Source of the DNA: Mycolicibacterium hassiacum DSM 44199
GTDB taxonomy: Bacteria; Actinomycetota; Actinomycetes; Mycobacteriales; Mycobacteriaceae
NCBI RefSeq assembly: GCF_900603025.1
Contig: NZ_LR026975.1
Coordinates: 1,550,001 to 1,614,000 of the forward strand
Length of the DNA stretch: 64,000 nt
Direction: 5' to 3'
The notes beneath the pieces are model-generated. The model was given only the letters and a program-made list of their open reading frames with translations. It had not been told where the DNA came from and did no database searches. Positions within the stretch are counted from its first letter, which is position 1. Each line of letters opens with the position of its first letter. Shown here in pieces: positions 8,856 to 19,134 of the stretch. The position numbers and the translations under genes were made by a program.

Positions 8856-8999
8856 CGCCAGTCCTATGGAGGTTTCCTCCAAGCGCCGTGTGCTGACTCC
8901 GCAGCAATGGCGCGAAAGTGCGAGAGCACGACGCCGTGGCCGCAGAGTCAGCCGCAACCGCCGAATCGACCGCCCCGGCCGGCGGGAGGCCACCCGGGT

Positions 9000-11789
<2,790 letters not shown>

Positions 11790-11977
11790 ATCCGCTCCTT
11801 GTCAGGCGGTTCTGCAGTTGTCGGTCGCGGCCGGCGACGATGTTTTCGCTGCCGCCCGCGGGTCGGTTTGTACCCGTAGGGTCAATCCTTGTCCATTCCG
11901 GCCCGCTCGTCACCGTGGGGGGTGTCGGGCGGGGGCGTCGAGTGGGGAATGCGCCGACAGGTTCGACGCCGACCCGG

Positions 11978-11983
11978 TAACGT
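11978..11983 (+). promoter_or_regulatory. -10 element for the lipoprotein gene
   Basis: TAACGT lies 9 nt before the GTG at 11993, compatible with a leaderless or nearly leaderless transcript. The 203-bp gap (11790-11992) also holds the divergent aceE promoter, which I could not place. Confidence 0.4.
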
Positions 11984-11992
11984 CTGCAGACC

Positions 11993-12574
11993 GTGCCGAC
12001 GGGAGGGATGTTGTGGCTGCGGCCGCGGGTCGCCGCAGGGGTGGTAGGGGCCGTTGCGGCCGGAGCGATGGTCGTCGTGGGCTGCAGCACCGTCACCTCC
12101 GGAACGGCGCAGGTCGACCAGGACGCCGCGCCGGTGTACCGGGCGTCGGTGTCGGCCTCGATCGCGGCGTCGATCGCGAGCTCCAGCGCCCGGGAGTCCG
12201 AGCGGCAGGCGTCGCTGACCCGGGCCGCGGTGCAGTCGTCGTGCGAGACGCTGAGCACCACCAGCGTGGAGGCGATCTCCAAGGTCAACGAGTATGTCGA
12301 CGCCTACAACAACAACTCGCCCGGCCTGGGGTCCAAGGTCGACCCCGCGGTGGACGCGCTCAACCACAGCGCCGACGCCGTCTCGCGCAGCATGTCCGAC
12401 GCGCTGCTGCCCGAACTGCGTGACGCGATGAACGGCTGGATCGACGCGGCTCGCGCGGTGGCGACCGCGGTCGCGGGCCGCTACGGCCCGGACGAGTTCA
12501 ACCCCGCGGTGCGCCGGCTCAACGAGGCCAAGACCCACGCGCTGAACCTGTGCGACGCGGCGTACCGGCGATGA
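11993..12574 (+). CDS. Putative lipoprotein, conserved in mycobacteria (Rv2240c-like)
   Basis: The product (193 aa) has a hydrophobic signal segment and a lipobox ending VVVGCS, so the Cys near residue 31 is probably lipid-modified and the protein anchored outside the membrane. The mature part is mostly helical (SVSASIAASIASSSARESER; SCETLSTTSVEAISKVNEYV) and has paired cysteines in the central and last helices. I know no function. GTG 11993 suits the leaderless promoter; ATG 12008 is an alternative and sits directly behind a GGGAGGG tract. It is divergent from aceE. Confidence 0.75.
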   Translation: MPTGGMLWLRPRVAAGVVGAVAAGAMVVVGCSTVTSGTAQVDQDAAPVYRASVSASIAASIASSSARESERQASLTRAAVQSSCETLSTTSVEAISKVNEYVDAYNNNSPGLGSKVDPAVDALNHSADAVSRSMSDALLPELRDAMNGWIDAARAVATAVAGRYGPDEFNPAVRRLNEAKTHALNLCDAAYRR

Positions 12575-12600
12575 CCTGCGGTCGCGGGGACCGGGTGGGC

Positions 12601-12658
12601 CGGCCGGGCGGAAAACACCCGGTTACGGCGCCGCGGGGTGGTGCCGGCCGCCCGGCCG
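12601..12658 (+). terminator. Hairpin after the lipoprotein gene
   Basis: An 11-bp inverted repeat, CGGCCGGGCGG at 12601 and its complement ending at 12658, encloses a loop with a further CACCC/GGGTG pair. It follows the lipoprotein stop by 26 bp. No T-run follows, as is common for mycobacterial hairpin terminators. Confidence 0.45.
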
Positions 12659-12665
12659 GGGCCGA

Positions 12666-12677
12666 CGTGACGTCACG
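12666..12677. promoter_or_regulatory. 12-bp palindrome upstream of DUF3052-ahpE
   Basis: CGTGACGTCACG is a perfect palindrome, 105 bp before the DUF3052 gene. It may be an operator for the DUF3052-ahpE pair. The spacing does not fit the mycobacterial CRP site, which has six bases between half-sites. Confidence 0.3.
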
Positions 12678-12781
12678 AAACCTGCCGCCAACTGCATGCC
12701 GGACCGGCGCGGCGTGCAACGATAGACGCAAGAATTTCCCAAGCGCGCCCCGCGCTTGAGCTGGCTGAAGGAGGACCGACG

Positions 12782-13204
12782 GTGGTCGCGGCGGACAGCG
12801 CCCCGAACTACGCCCAACGACTGGGCATCCAGAAAGACCAGGTTGTACAGGAACTGGGCTGGGACGAGGACGTCGACGACGATATCCGCGCCGATATCGA
12901 GGAGGCCTGCGGCAGCGAGTTGCTCGATGAGGACGCCGACGAGGTGGTCGACGTCGTGCTGCTGTGGTGGCGCGACGGCGACGGTGATCTCGTGGACCGG
13001 CTGATGGACGCCATCACGCCGTTGGCCGAGGACGGCGTCATCTGGGTGATCACCCCCAAGACCGGCAAGCCCGGGCATGTGCAGCCGGCCGAGATCGCCG
13101 AGGCCGCCCCGACGGCCGGCATGATGCAGACCTCCTCGGCGAACCTGGGCAACTGGATCGGGACCCGGCTGGTGCAGCCGAAGTCGCGGGCCAAGCAACG
13201 CTGA
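12782..13204 (+). CDS. DUF3052 family protein (Rv2239c-like)
   Basis: A soluble 140-residue actinobacterial protein. It begins (V)VAADSAPNYAQRLGIQKDQV and has the DUF3052 pattern of an acidic N-terminal half (GWDEDVDDDIRADIEEACG), a strand DEVVDVVLLWWRDGD and the segment VIWVITPKTGKPGHVQPAEI. The fold resembles a small Rossmann-like domain, but no reaction is known to me. A very good GAAGGAGG site precedes GTG 12782. The stop and the ahpE ATG share one base, so the two proteins are probably made together. That links this family to peroxide or redox stress by context only. Confidence 0.85.
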   Translation: MVAADSAPNYAQRLGIQKDQVVQELGWDEDVDDDIRADIEEACGSELLDEDADEVVDVVLLWWRDGDGDLVDRLMDAITPLAEDGVIWVITPKTGKPGHVQPAEIAEAAPTAGMMQTSSANLGNWIGTRLVQPKSRAKQR

Positions 13205-13668
13205 TGCTGGCCGAAGGTACCCCGGCGCCCGACTTCACCCTGCGAGATCAGAACAACCAACCGGTCACCCTGAGTGACTTCCGGGGCGCCAAGAACGTGT
13301 TGCTGGTGTTCTTCCCGCTGGCCTTCACCGGCATCTGCCAGGGCGAGCTGGACGAGATCCGCGACCGGCAACCCGAATACGACAACGACGACACCGCCAC
13401 ACTGGCGATCTCGGTGGGGCCGCCGCCCACGCACCGCATCTGGGCCGTGCAGAACGGCTACCTGTTCCCGTTGCTGTCGGACTTCTGGCCGCACGGCGAG
13501 GTGGCGCGGGCGTACGGCGTGCTCAACGAGGCCACCGGTTACCCGAACCGCGGCACGTTCGTGGTCGACCGGGAGGGCATCATCCGGTTCGCCGAGATGA
13601 AGGAGCCCGGCGAGGCCCGTGACCAGGAGGTGTGGCGCCGGGCGCTGGCCGCGCTCAAGTCGGCGTGA
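13204..13668 (+). CDS. ahpE: One-cysteine peroxiredoxin AhpE
   Basis: This thiol peroxidase reduces hydroperoxides and peroxynitrite. The 154-residue protein has the thioredoxin fold and the peroxidatic Cys45 in FTGICQGELDEI, the reference position. No resolving cysteine is present, as expected for the 1-Cys AhpE type, which is recycled by mycothiol/mycoredoxin in related species. Close relatives share NVLLVFFPLAFTGICQGEL. It starts on the last base of the DUF3052 stop, so the two genes form an operon. Confidence 0.95.
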   Translation: MLAEGTPAPDFTLRDQNNQPVTLSDFRGAKNVLLVFFPLAFTGICQGELDEIRDRQPEYDNDDTATLAISVGPPPTHRIWAVQNGYLFPLLSDFWPHGEVARAYGVLNEATGYPNRGTFVVDREGIIRFAEMKEPGEARDQEVWRRALAALKSA

Positions 13669-13712
13669 CGATTTCCGGTGGCGGGCTGTTTTTGGGTAGC
13701 CTGCACCGGCAC

Positions 13713-13787
13713 GGGCGTGTAGCTCAGTGGTAGAGCTCTGGTTTTACACACCAGCGGTCGGGGGTTCGATACCCTCCGCGCCCACCA
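13713..13787 (+). tRNA. tRNA-Val (anticodon TAC)
   Basis: The cloverleaf folds fully. The acceptor stem GGGCGTG pairs with CGCGCCC at 13777-13783 (one G-T pair). The D arm GTAGCTCAGTGGTAGAGC, anticodon stem CTGGT/ACCAG with loop TTTACAC (anticodon TAC) and T arm GGGGGTTCGATACCCTC are all standard. Discriminator A13784 is followed by an encoded CCA. A -10-like TAGCCT lies at 13699-13704. The metal operon begins 16 bp beyond, on the other strand. Confidence 0.97.
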
Positions 13788-13802
13788 GATTCGGGCCGGG
13801 CG

Positions 13803-14144
13803 TCAGCCGGCCAGCACCGCGCGCAGATCGTCGGGCACCGGCATCGGGGTGCGCAGCCCGGCCGCGGTCCGGCCGGTGTTGCCCTCCGGGTAGCGCCCGG
13901 TCAGCGACGCCGGCGCCGCCACGATGATGCGCAGCACCTGGCCCAGCGCCTCTCTGCGGTCCCGCTGGCGCACTGCGAGTTTGAACATCGCGGCGTGATT
14001 GCAGGTGTGCAGCCACGGATCGGGTTGGGAGATGATGTGCGCCCGCTCGAGGTGATGCCAGCGGGCCTCGGCGGTCGGGGCGGATGCCGCCGCGGCCATC
14101 TCCGCGCGGTAGGCCGCCCGGGCCTGCTCGGACAGACGCGCCAT
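13803..14144 (-). CDS. DUF3703 family protein
   Basis: A 113-residue, histidine-rich soluble protein of unknown function. It begins MARLSEQARAAYRAEMAAAA and has the family core HHLERAHIISQPDPWLHTCNH and LGQVLRIIVAAPASLTGRYP. DUF3703 genes are commonly found in heavy-metal resistance operons beside a CDF exporter and an ArsR repressor, as here, so a metal-linked role is likely by context. The ATG at 14144 has a strong AAAGGAGG site and lies 13 bp after the exporter gene. It is the last gene of a three-gene operon ending beside tRNA-Val. Confidence 0.85.
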   Translation of the reverse strand: MARLSEQARAAYRAEMAAAASAPTAEARWHHLERAHIISQPDPWLHTCNHAAMFKLAVRQRDRREALGQVLRIIVAAPASLTGRYPEGNTGRTAAGLRTPMPVPDDLRAVLAG

Positions 14145-14157
14145 TTCCGGCCTCCTT

Positions 14158-14856
14158 TCAGTCGTCACAGCAGTCGTCTGCGCAGCCTTGTTGGTCGGCG
14201 GCGAGCAGCGGTGGCCGACAGCAGGTTTGACCCCGCCAGGCCTCGAGGCCCTCGCGTACCGCGACACCGGCGATAACCAGGCCGGCGAGCGGATCGGCCC
14301 ACGACCAGCCGAACGCGCTGTTGAGCGCCAGCCCCCCGAGCAGCACCGCCGACAGGTAGGTGCACAGCAGGGTCTGTTTGGAATCCGCGACCGCCGAACG
14401 GGATCCGAGTTCCCGTCCGGCCCGCCGCTGGGCGTAGGACAGCACCGGCATGACGACCAGGCTGACCCCGGCCAGTACCAGCCCGATGGTCGAGGGTTCG
14501 GGCTCGCCGATGCCGAGCAGCGAGCGCACCGCGTCGACGGTCACGTAGCCGGCCAGTCCGAAGAACGACAGCGCGATGAGGCGCAGCGCGACCGGTTCGC
14601 GGGCCTTCGGGTCGCGGCCGGCGAACTGCCAGGCCACCGCCGCAGCCGAGGACACCTCGATGACCGAGTCGAGCCCGAACCCGATCAGCGCGGTCGACGA
14701 CACCCGGGCGCCCTCGGCGAGCGCGACCACCGCCTCGATGACGTTGTAGGTGATCGTCGCGGCAACGAAGAACCGGATGCGGCGGGCCAGGGCCGCGCGC
14801 CGCGCGGGGGTCGACGCGACCGGTGGCGTCGGGGGAGTGGGCTTGTCGGCCGCCAT
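14158..14856 (-). CDS. Cation diffusion facilitator family metal efflux transporter
   Basis: The 232-residue protein has about six hydrophobic segments and a CDF-like core (TALIGFGLDSVIEVSSAAAV; SKQTLLCTYLSAVLLGGLAL; ADPLAGLVIAGVAVREGLEAW). Asp residues in the second and fifth segments are the usual metal ligands. It lacks the long cytosolic domain of larger CDF proteins. The C-terminal tail is cysteine-rich (QTCCRPPL...GCADDCCDD), which suggests binding of a thiophilic metal. ATG 14856 is chosen because it overlaps the last base of the repressor stop; a longer frame upstream only reads through the repressor. The exported metal is unknown. Confidence 0.85.
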   Translation of the reverse strand: MAADKPTPPTPPVASTPARRAALARRIRFFVAATITYNVIEAVVALAEGARVSSTALIGFGLDSVIEVSSAAAVAWQFAGRDPKAREPVALRLIALSFFGLAGYVTVDAVRSLLGIGEPEPSTIGLVLAGVSLVVMPVLSYAQRRAGRELGSRSAVADSKQTLLCTYLSAVLLGGLALNSAFGWSWADPLAGLVIAGVAVREGLEAWRGQTCCRPPLLAADQQGCADDCCDD

Positions 14857-15194
14857 CAGACGCACTCGCAGACGGTGCCGCCCGGCCCGATGCAGCGGCA
14901 GTCGGGATCGACCGCCAGCACCAGGCCCATCAGGTCGTCCAGCGCGTGACCGATGCGGGGATCGGCCAGTTCGTAGCGGGTGCGCCGGCCCTCCGGCACC
15001 GCCACCACCAGTCCGCAACCGCGCAGGCACGCCAGGTGATTCGACAGCGTCTGCCGCGACACCCCGATCCGCTCGGCCATCTCGGCGGGGTAGCTCGGGC
15101 CGGCGTTGAGCAGCAACAGGATGCGGGTGCGGGTCGGATCCGACAGCGCGTGCCCGAACCGGGCGAGCGCCTCGGTGTGGGTCGCCGGGGTCAT
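14856..15194 (-). CDS. ArsR/SmtB-family metal-sensing repressor, CmtR-like
   Basis: This winged-helix repressor should bind its own promoter and release on metal binding. Residues 10-75 match M. tuberculosis CmtR (Cd/Pb sensor) closely in SNHLACLRGCGLVVAVPEGR. Cys56 and Cys60 correspond in spacing to CmtR Cys57 and Cys61. The C-terminal ligand region has Cys99 and Cys101 (VDPDCRCIG) where CmtR has Cys102, plus Cys109 and Cys111, so the metal site may be richer in thiolates. It is the first gene of the operon, at ATG 15194, with an operator overlapping the -10 element. Confidence 0.88.
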   Translation of the reverse strand: MTPATHTEALARFGHALSDPTRTRILLLLNAGPSYPAEMAERIGVSRQTLSNHLACLRGCGLVVAVPEGRRTRYELADPRIGHALDDLMGLVLAVDPDCRCIGPGGTVCECV

Positions 15195-15201
15195 GCGCCC
15201 G

Positions 15202-15241
15202 ATAGTACATCAAATCCTGTATTCAGAAATTGATGAACTAT
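15202..15241 (-). promoter_or_regulatory. Promoter and operator of the metal-response operon
   Basis: Two 12-bp arms, ATAGTACATCAA (15202-15213) and TTGATGAACTAT (15230-15241), form an inverted repeat with 11 of 12 pairs and a 16-bp spacer. The minus-strand -10 TACTAT lies inside the inner arm, 7 nt before the repressor ATG, so the transcript is probably leaderless. Repressor bound here would block the promoter. Confidence 0.65.
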
Positions 15242-15257
15242 TGCGGAGCGGGCCGGC

Positions 15258-16097
15258 TCACACCACCGGTTTGCCCAGCCGCACGCGCCAGCGCATGTCC
15301 CACAGGTACAGCTGGTAGCCGAACAGCCACACCTCGCGCGGGATGACCCGGTCGGCGATCCGCAGCGCGGTCAACAGTCGCTCGAAGTCACGTTGCCGGC
15401 GCGCGGACCATTCCAGCTGCATGTGCGCCCGGAACTCCGGCGGCAGAAACCCGGTGGTGGCGAGCAGGTTCAGCGGTCCGAGCAGGCGCAGCGGCAGCGG
15501 CAGGAACACCAGCGACGCCACCCCGTGCAGGTGGCGGCGCACCGGCGGGTCGATCCGCAGCTCGTCCAGCGAGCGTTTCCAGTACCCCTCGAACGCGGCC
15601 CGGTCCGGCGGCCACATGTCCTCGCGCACCTGCAGCGTGGTGCCCAGCCGCCGGGCGTCGGCGTAGATCGCGTCGGCGGCTTCGTCGTCGAGCGGGCCGT
15701 ACAGGAACTCGTGCTGATCGACGTAGTACCGGTACAGGCAGGCCGCCACCCACAGCTGCAGTTTGGGGTCGAGCGCGTGGTAGGACACCGGGCTGGACTC
15801 GGTGGAGCGGACCAGCGCGTGCACCCGGTCCACCGCGCGGCGGATCGTCTGCCGGTCGGCGTCGGTGCCGATGGTCGCCGCGGCCAGATACGTGCCGGTG
15901 GTGCGGGCCCGTTTGAACGGGTGCTGGTAGACGTTGCCGCTGTCGACCGGGCTCTCCAGCACGCCGTATCCCACGCCCGGCGCGGCGAGCTGCATGATCA
16001 CGTTGGCCGCCGGCAGCAGCGCCCCCGCGGGATTGATCAGGTCCGCGACGCGGCGCGGGCGACGCGGTGGACCGAATTGCAATGGACCGAGCCTCAT
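15258..16097 (-). CDS. DUF2236 / MpaB-like oxygenase family protein
   Basis: A 279-residue protein of the family that includes the rubber oxygenase Lcp and the MpaB/ER-bound oxygenases, which use heme b. Visible family segments are [20 protein letters not shown], where His/Arg/Thr normally contact the heme, then [20 protein letters not shown] and the C-terminal [15 protein letters not shown]. No signal peptide is seen, so it should be cytosolic. The substrate is unknown. M. tuberculosis has a homologue at the same place (Rv2237). It is divergent from cobD, 35 bp apart. Confidence 0.8.
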   Translation of the reverse strand: MRLGPLQFGPPRRPRRVADLINPAGALLPAANVIMQLAAPGVGYGVLESPVDSGNVYQHPFKRARTTGTYLAAATIGTDADRQTIRRAVDRVHALVRSTESSPVSYHALDPKLQLWVAACLYRYYVDQHEFLYGPLDDEAADAIYADARRLGTTLQVREDMWPPDRAAFEGYWKRSLDELRIDPPVRRHLHGVASLVFLPLPLRLLGPLNLLATTGFLPPEFRAHMQLEWSARRQRDFERLLTALRIADRVIPREVWLFGYQLYLWDMRWRVRLGKPVV

Positions 16098-16132
16098 GAC
16101 GGGAAGTACACCACCTGTGAGAGGCTGCCGGG

Positions 16133-17107
16133 GTGTTTGGGGCGGGTCGTTGCGCGCGTGTTATCGGTCCGGGGCTGACCGGGCTGGCCGCGGGATACGG
16201 CGCCGATCTTCTGTTCGCCGACCCGCGGCACGGCCATCCGGTCGCGGTGTTCGGCCGGGCCGCAGCGGCTTTGGAGCAGCACAGCTATGCCGACGGCCGC
16301 GCCGCCGGGGCATGGCACACCGCAGCGCTGGTCGGCGCCGTCGCTGTGGCCGGAGCCGCCGCCGAGCGACTCGCCCGCCGCGCCGGTCCGTGGGGAGTGG
16401 CCGCGACGCTGGCGGCGTCGACCTTCGTCGCGCTCGGCGGGACCACGCTGGTGCGCACCGGCGACCGGATGGCCGCCCACCTGGCCGCCGGCGATCTCGC
16501 GGCGGCCCGGGCACTGCTGCCGTCGCTGTGCGGCCGCGACCCGCACTCGCTCGACGCGGACGGACTGGCCCGTGCGGCGCTGGAGTCGGTCGCCGAGAAC
16601 ACCTCCGACGCGGCCGTGGCGCCGCTGCTGTGGGCCGCGCTGGGCGGCGTGCCCGGGGTGCTGGCCTACCGGGCGGTCAACACGCTGGACGCGATGATCG
16701 GACACCGCTCCCCGAGATACCGCCGATTCGGTTGGGCCGCAGCACGTCTGGACGATCTGGCCAACTATCTGCCGGCGCGCGTGACGGCGGCGCTCGCCGC
16801 GCTGTGCGCACCGCTGGTCGGCGGATCGCCGCGCGAGGCGCTGCGGGCCTGGCGCCGCGACGCGGCACGCCACCCCAGCCCCAACGCCGGGGTGGCGGAG
16901 GCGGCCTTCGCCGGTGCGCTGGGGGTGCGGCTGGGCGGCCCCACCCGCTACGCCTACCGACTGGAGATCCGGCCCACCCTCGGCGACGGGCCGGCGCCGT
17001 CGGTCGCCGATCTGCGACGCGCCACTCGGTTGTCGCGGGCGGTGCAGGCCGCCGCCACTGTCACCGCGGCCCTGCTGACCGCCTCGCTCCGCTGCCGGGG
17101 GCGCTGA
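16133..17107 (+). CDS. cobD: Adenosylcobinamide-phosphate synthase CobD (CbiB)
   Basis: This integral-membrane enzyme attaches the aminopropanol arm to cobyric acid in cobalamin synthesis. The 324-residue protein has several hydrophobic helices, the N-terminal [20 protein letters not shown] and the strongly conserved segments [20 protein letters not shown] and [20 protein letters not shown]. The family motif [20 protein letters not shown] is present. GTG 16133 fits the family start. It runs toward the SURF1 gene, with 25 bp between their ends and a weak GC-rich inverted repeat there. Confidence 0.93.
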   Translation: MFGAGRCARVIGPGLTGLAAGYGADLLFADPRHGHPVAVFGRAAAALEQHSYADGRAAGAWHTAALVGAVAVAGAAAERLARRAGPWGVAATLAASTFVALGGTTLVRTGDRMAAHLAAGDLAAARALLPSLCGRDPHSLDADGLARAALESVAENTSDAAVAPLLWAALGGVPGVLAYRAVNTLDAMIGHRSPRYRRFGWAAARLDDLANYLPARVTAALAALCAPLVGGSPREALRAWRRDAARHPSPNAGVAEAAFAGALGVRLGGPTRYAYRLEIRPTLGDGPAPSVADLRRATRLSRAVQAAATVTAALLTASLRCRGR

Positions 17108-17132
17108 TCGGACCGGCCGGGCGAGCCCCCGG

Positions 17133-17957
17133 TCAGCGGCGCCGCCGCCCGTACCGGTCGGCGAGCTTCTCCTCGGGGGTGGGCGGCGCGGTCGACGCCG
17201 CCGCCTCCTGGTGCGCGGCCCTCTCCCGGCGGCGCTGCCGGATCTCGGCGTAGATGAAGTAGCCCAGCCCGATCGGCGCGATGATCCCGAACGCGATCCA
17301 CTGGATTCCGTAGGACAGGAACGGCCCGGCGTCCAGGTGCGGCAGGCCGATCACCCCCAGCCCGCCGGGCTGATCCTCGGTCAGCTGCAGATACGACCCG
17401 GCCAGCGGAACCCCGGTGACTTCGGCGATCTGCGCGGTGTTGATCGAGTACACCTGCGGGAAGCCGTCCTGGCGCACCGGTTCCTTGTCCGCGACGGGTT
17501 CGGAGTCGCGCAGCCGCGCGGTGATGGTGACCGGCCCGGTCGGCGGCGCCCCGATCGGCGGCACCTGCGACCCCTGCTCGGGCCGCACATAGCCGCGGTT
17601 GACCAGCACCGTGGGCCCGCCGTCGACCGCGAACGGCACCAGCACCTCGAACGCCGGCTCGCCCTCCACGCTGCGCAGCCGAACCAGCACCTGCGCGTCG
17701 GCCAGATACCGGCCGGTGGCGGTCACCCGCCGCCACTGCTCATCCGGCGCCGACGAATCCTGGTGCGGCAGAACCGATGTCAACGGCACCGGGTCGGCGT
17801 TGAGCGACTGTGCGATCTGGGCGTTCTCCCGCGACGTCTTGGCGTTCTTGCCCAGCTGCCAGGGCGCGAGCACGGTGAAACACAGGTAGGTGAACCCGGC
17901 CACCACCACGAAAAGCGCCAGCCACGACGGCCGCAGCAGAAACGCCCAGCGCCGCAT
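17133..17957 (-). CDS. SURF1 family cytochrome c oxidase assembly protein
   Basis: This membrane protein helps assemble the aa3-type terminal oxidase, probably by handling heme a. It has the SURF1 layout: an N-terminal membrane helix (LALFVVVAGFTYLCFTVL), a large outside domain with WQLGKNAKTSRENAQIAQSL and LVNRGYVRPEQGS, and a second membrane helix near the C-terminus (QWIAFGIIAPIGLGYFIYAE), followed by a charged tail. ATG 17957 shares one base with the ptpA stop; the in-frame TTG just before it is less likely. It is the last gene of the ptkA-ptpA-SURF1 run. Confidence 0.92.
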   Translation of the reverse strand: MRRWAFLLRPSWLALFVVVAGFTYLCFTVLAPWQLGKNAKTSRENAQIAQSLNADPVPLTSVLPHQDSSAPDEQWRRVTATGRYLADAQVLVRLRSVEGEPAFEVLVPFAVDGGPTVLVNRGYVRPEQGSQVPPIGAPPTGPVTITARLRDSEPVADKEPVRQDGFPQVYSINTAQIAEVTGVPLAGSYLQLTEDQPGGLGVIGLPHLDAGPFLSYGIQWIAFGIIAPIGLGYFIYAEIRQRRRERAAHQEAAASTAPPTPEEKLADRYGRRRR

Positions 17958-18451
17958 CAACTCGCCAGCCCGCGCTCGGCGAGTCGTTCGTCGACCCAGG
18001 CGTGCAGTCCGGGCAGCGCCGCCTCGATCACCTCGAACACCGCCTCGAAATCGGAATGATCGCCGTAGTAGGGGTCCTCGACGTCCAGCGCGTGCGCGCC
18101 CGAGCGCGGGTCGAAGGACCGCAGCATGCGCACCCGCTCCTGTTCGACCCCCATGCCGAGCAGGATCCGCATGTGGTTGCGGCCCGCCGCGACCAGTAGG
18201 TCGGCCGACAGATGCTCGTCGTCGATCTGGCGGGCCCGGTGCGCGGTGGGGTAGCCGCGGCTGCGCAGCACGTGCACCGCCCGGCTGTCGGCCGGATCAC
18301 CGACGTGCCAGTTGCCGGTGCCCGCGCTGGTCACCCGGACCACGTGGGCCAGGCCGCGCTGGCCGATCTGGTGGGCGAACATCTTCTCCGCCATCGGGGA
18401 GCGGCAGATGTTGCCCGAACAGATGAACGTGACGTGCAGTAGTTCAGACAC
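17957..18451 (-). CDS. ptpA: Low-molecular-weight protein tyrosine phosphatase PtpA
   Basis: In pathogenic relatives this phosphatase is secreted into macrophages; here it may serve in cell signalling. The 164-residue protein begins (V)SELLHVTFICSGNICRSPMA, with the P-loop C-x5-R at Cys11 and Arg17, and the general acid Asp126 in DVEDPYYGD. Tyr128 and Tyr129, the reported PtkA targets, are both kept. One change from M. tuberculosis is Ser12 in place of Thr12. GTG 18451 overlaps the end of ptkA by 8 bp, indicating an operon. Confidence 0.95.
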   Translation of the reverse strand: MSELLHVTFICSGNICRSPMAEKMFAHQIGQRGLAHVVRVTSAGTGNWHVGDPADSRAVHVLRSRGYPTAHRARQIDDEHLSADLLVAAGRNHMRILLGMGVEQERVRMLRSFDPRSGAHALDVEDPYYGDHSDFEAVFEVIEAALPGLHAWVDERLAERGLAS

Positions 18452-19100
18452 CGAGCACCTCGCGCAGTTCAGCCACGGTCGCGACATGGGCAAGCGGCGC
18501 GGCCGCGCCGGGGCCGTCGAAATCCCCACGGCCGTAGCCCCAGCCGACCACCACGGTGTCGATGCCGTGTTCGGCTGCACCCTCGACGTCGTGGGACCGG
18601 TCACCGACCATCAGCACGCGCTCCGGTACCGGGTGCAGCAGCTCCAGAGCACGGGCCAACACGTCCTTCTTGGTCGCCCGGGTCCCGTCCACACTCGCGC
18701 CGGCGATCACCTCGAAATGCGTTTCGAGCTCGAAATGGGCCAGGATCCGCTGGGCGACGGGCTCGGCCTTGGAGGTGGCCACGGCCATCCGGGCCCCGGT
18801 CGCCGACAGATCGGCCAGCAACTCCGGGATGCCGTCGAATGGCCGGTTCATCGCCCAGCCGCGGGTGGTGTAGTCCTTGCGGTAGGCCGCGATCGCCTCG
18901 TCGGCGCGGTCACCGAGCCCGAGTGCGCGCAGGGTGTGCTGCATCGGCGGGCCGACCACCAGGCCGGCCAGATCGCCCTCCGGGACCTCGGCGCCGACCG
19001 CGTCGAGCGCGTAGCGGAAGCTCGCCACGATGCCCTCGGCGGAATCGGTCAGCGTGCCGTCGAGATCGAAGATCACCAGTTGGGGGCGGGAGGTCACCAC
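18444..19100 (-). CDS. ptkA: HAD-superfamily protein, PtkA-type tyrosine kinase orthologue (short form)
   Basis: By position and sequence this is the orthologue of M. tuberculosis PtkA, a HAD-fold protein reported to phosphorylate itself and PtpA. HAD motif I is FDLDGTLTDS (Asp12/Asp14), motif II the AVATSK segment, motif III the Lys in RATKKDVLAR, and motif IV VGDRSHDVEGA. The 218-residue product starts at the HAD domain and lacks the disordered extension of about 80 residues known from the 291-residue M. tuberculosis protein. The divergent cobC start 35 bp away leaves no room for it. GTG 19097 is an equally possible start. Confidence 0.85.
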   Translation of the reverse strand: MVTSRPQLVIFDLDGTLTDSAEGIVASFRYALDAVGAEVPEGDLAGLVVGPPMQHTLRALGLGDRADEAIAAYRKDYTTRGWAMNRPFDGIPELLADLSATGARMAVATSKAEPVAQRILAHFELETHFEVIAGASVDGTRATKKDVLARALELLHPVPERVLMVGDRSHDVEGAAEHGIDTVVVGWGYGRGDFDGPGAAAPLAHVATVAELREVLGV

Positions 19101-19122
19101 CTCATTGTCCCTGACCGCGCAC

Positions 19123-19128
19123 TACTGT
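19123..19128 (+). promoter_or_regulatory. -10 element for leaderless cobC transcript
   Basis: TACTGT is followed by 6 nt (CGTGAT) and then GTG 19135. The whole cobC promoter therefore lies in the narrow gap to ptkA and overlaps its 5' end. Confidence 0.5.
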
Positions 19129-19134
19129 CGTGAT

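Noticed and set aside
12666..12677. CRP/cAMP receptor site at CGTGACGTCACG
   Set aside because: Mycobacterial CRP sites have TGTGA and TCACA six bases apart; here the half-sites nearly touch.
17101..17140. Terminator between cobD and the SURF1 gene
   Set aside because: The inverted repeat is short and bulged; too weak to call.
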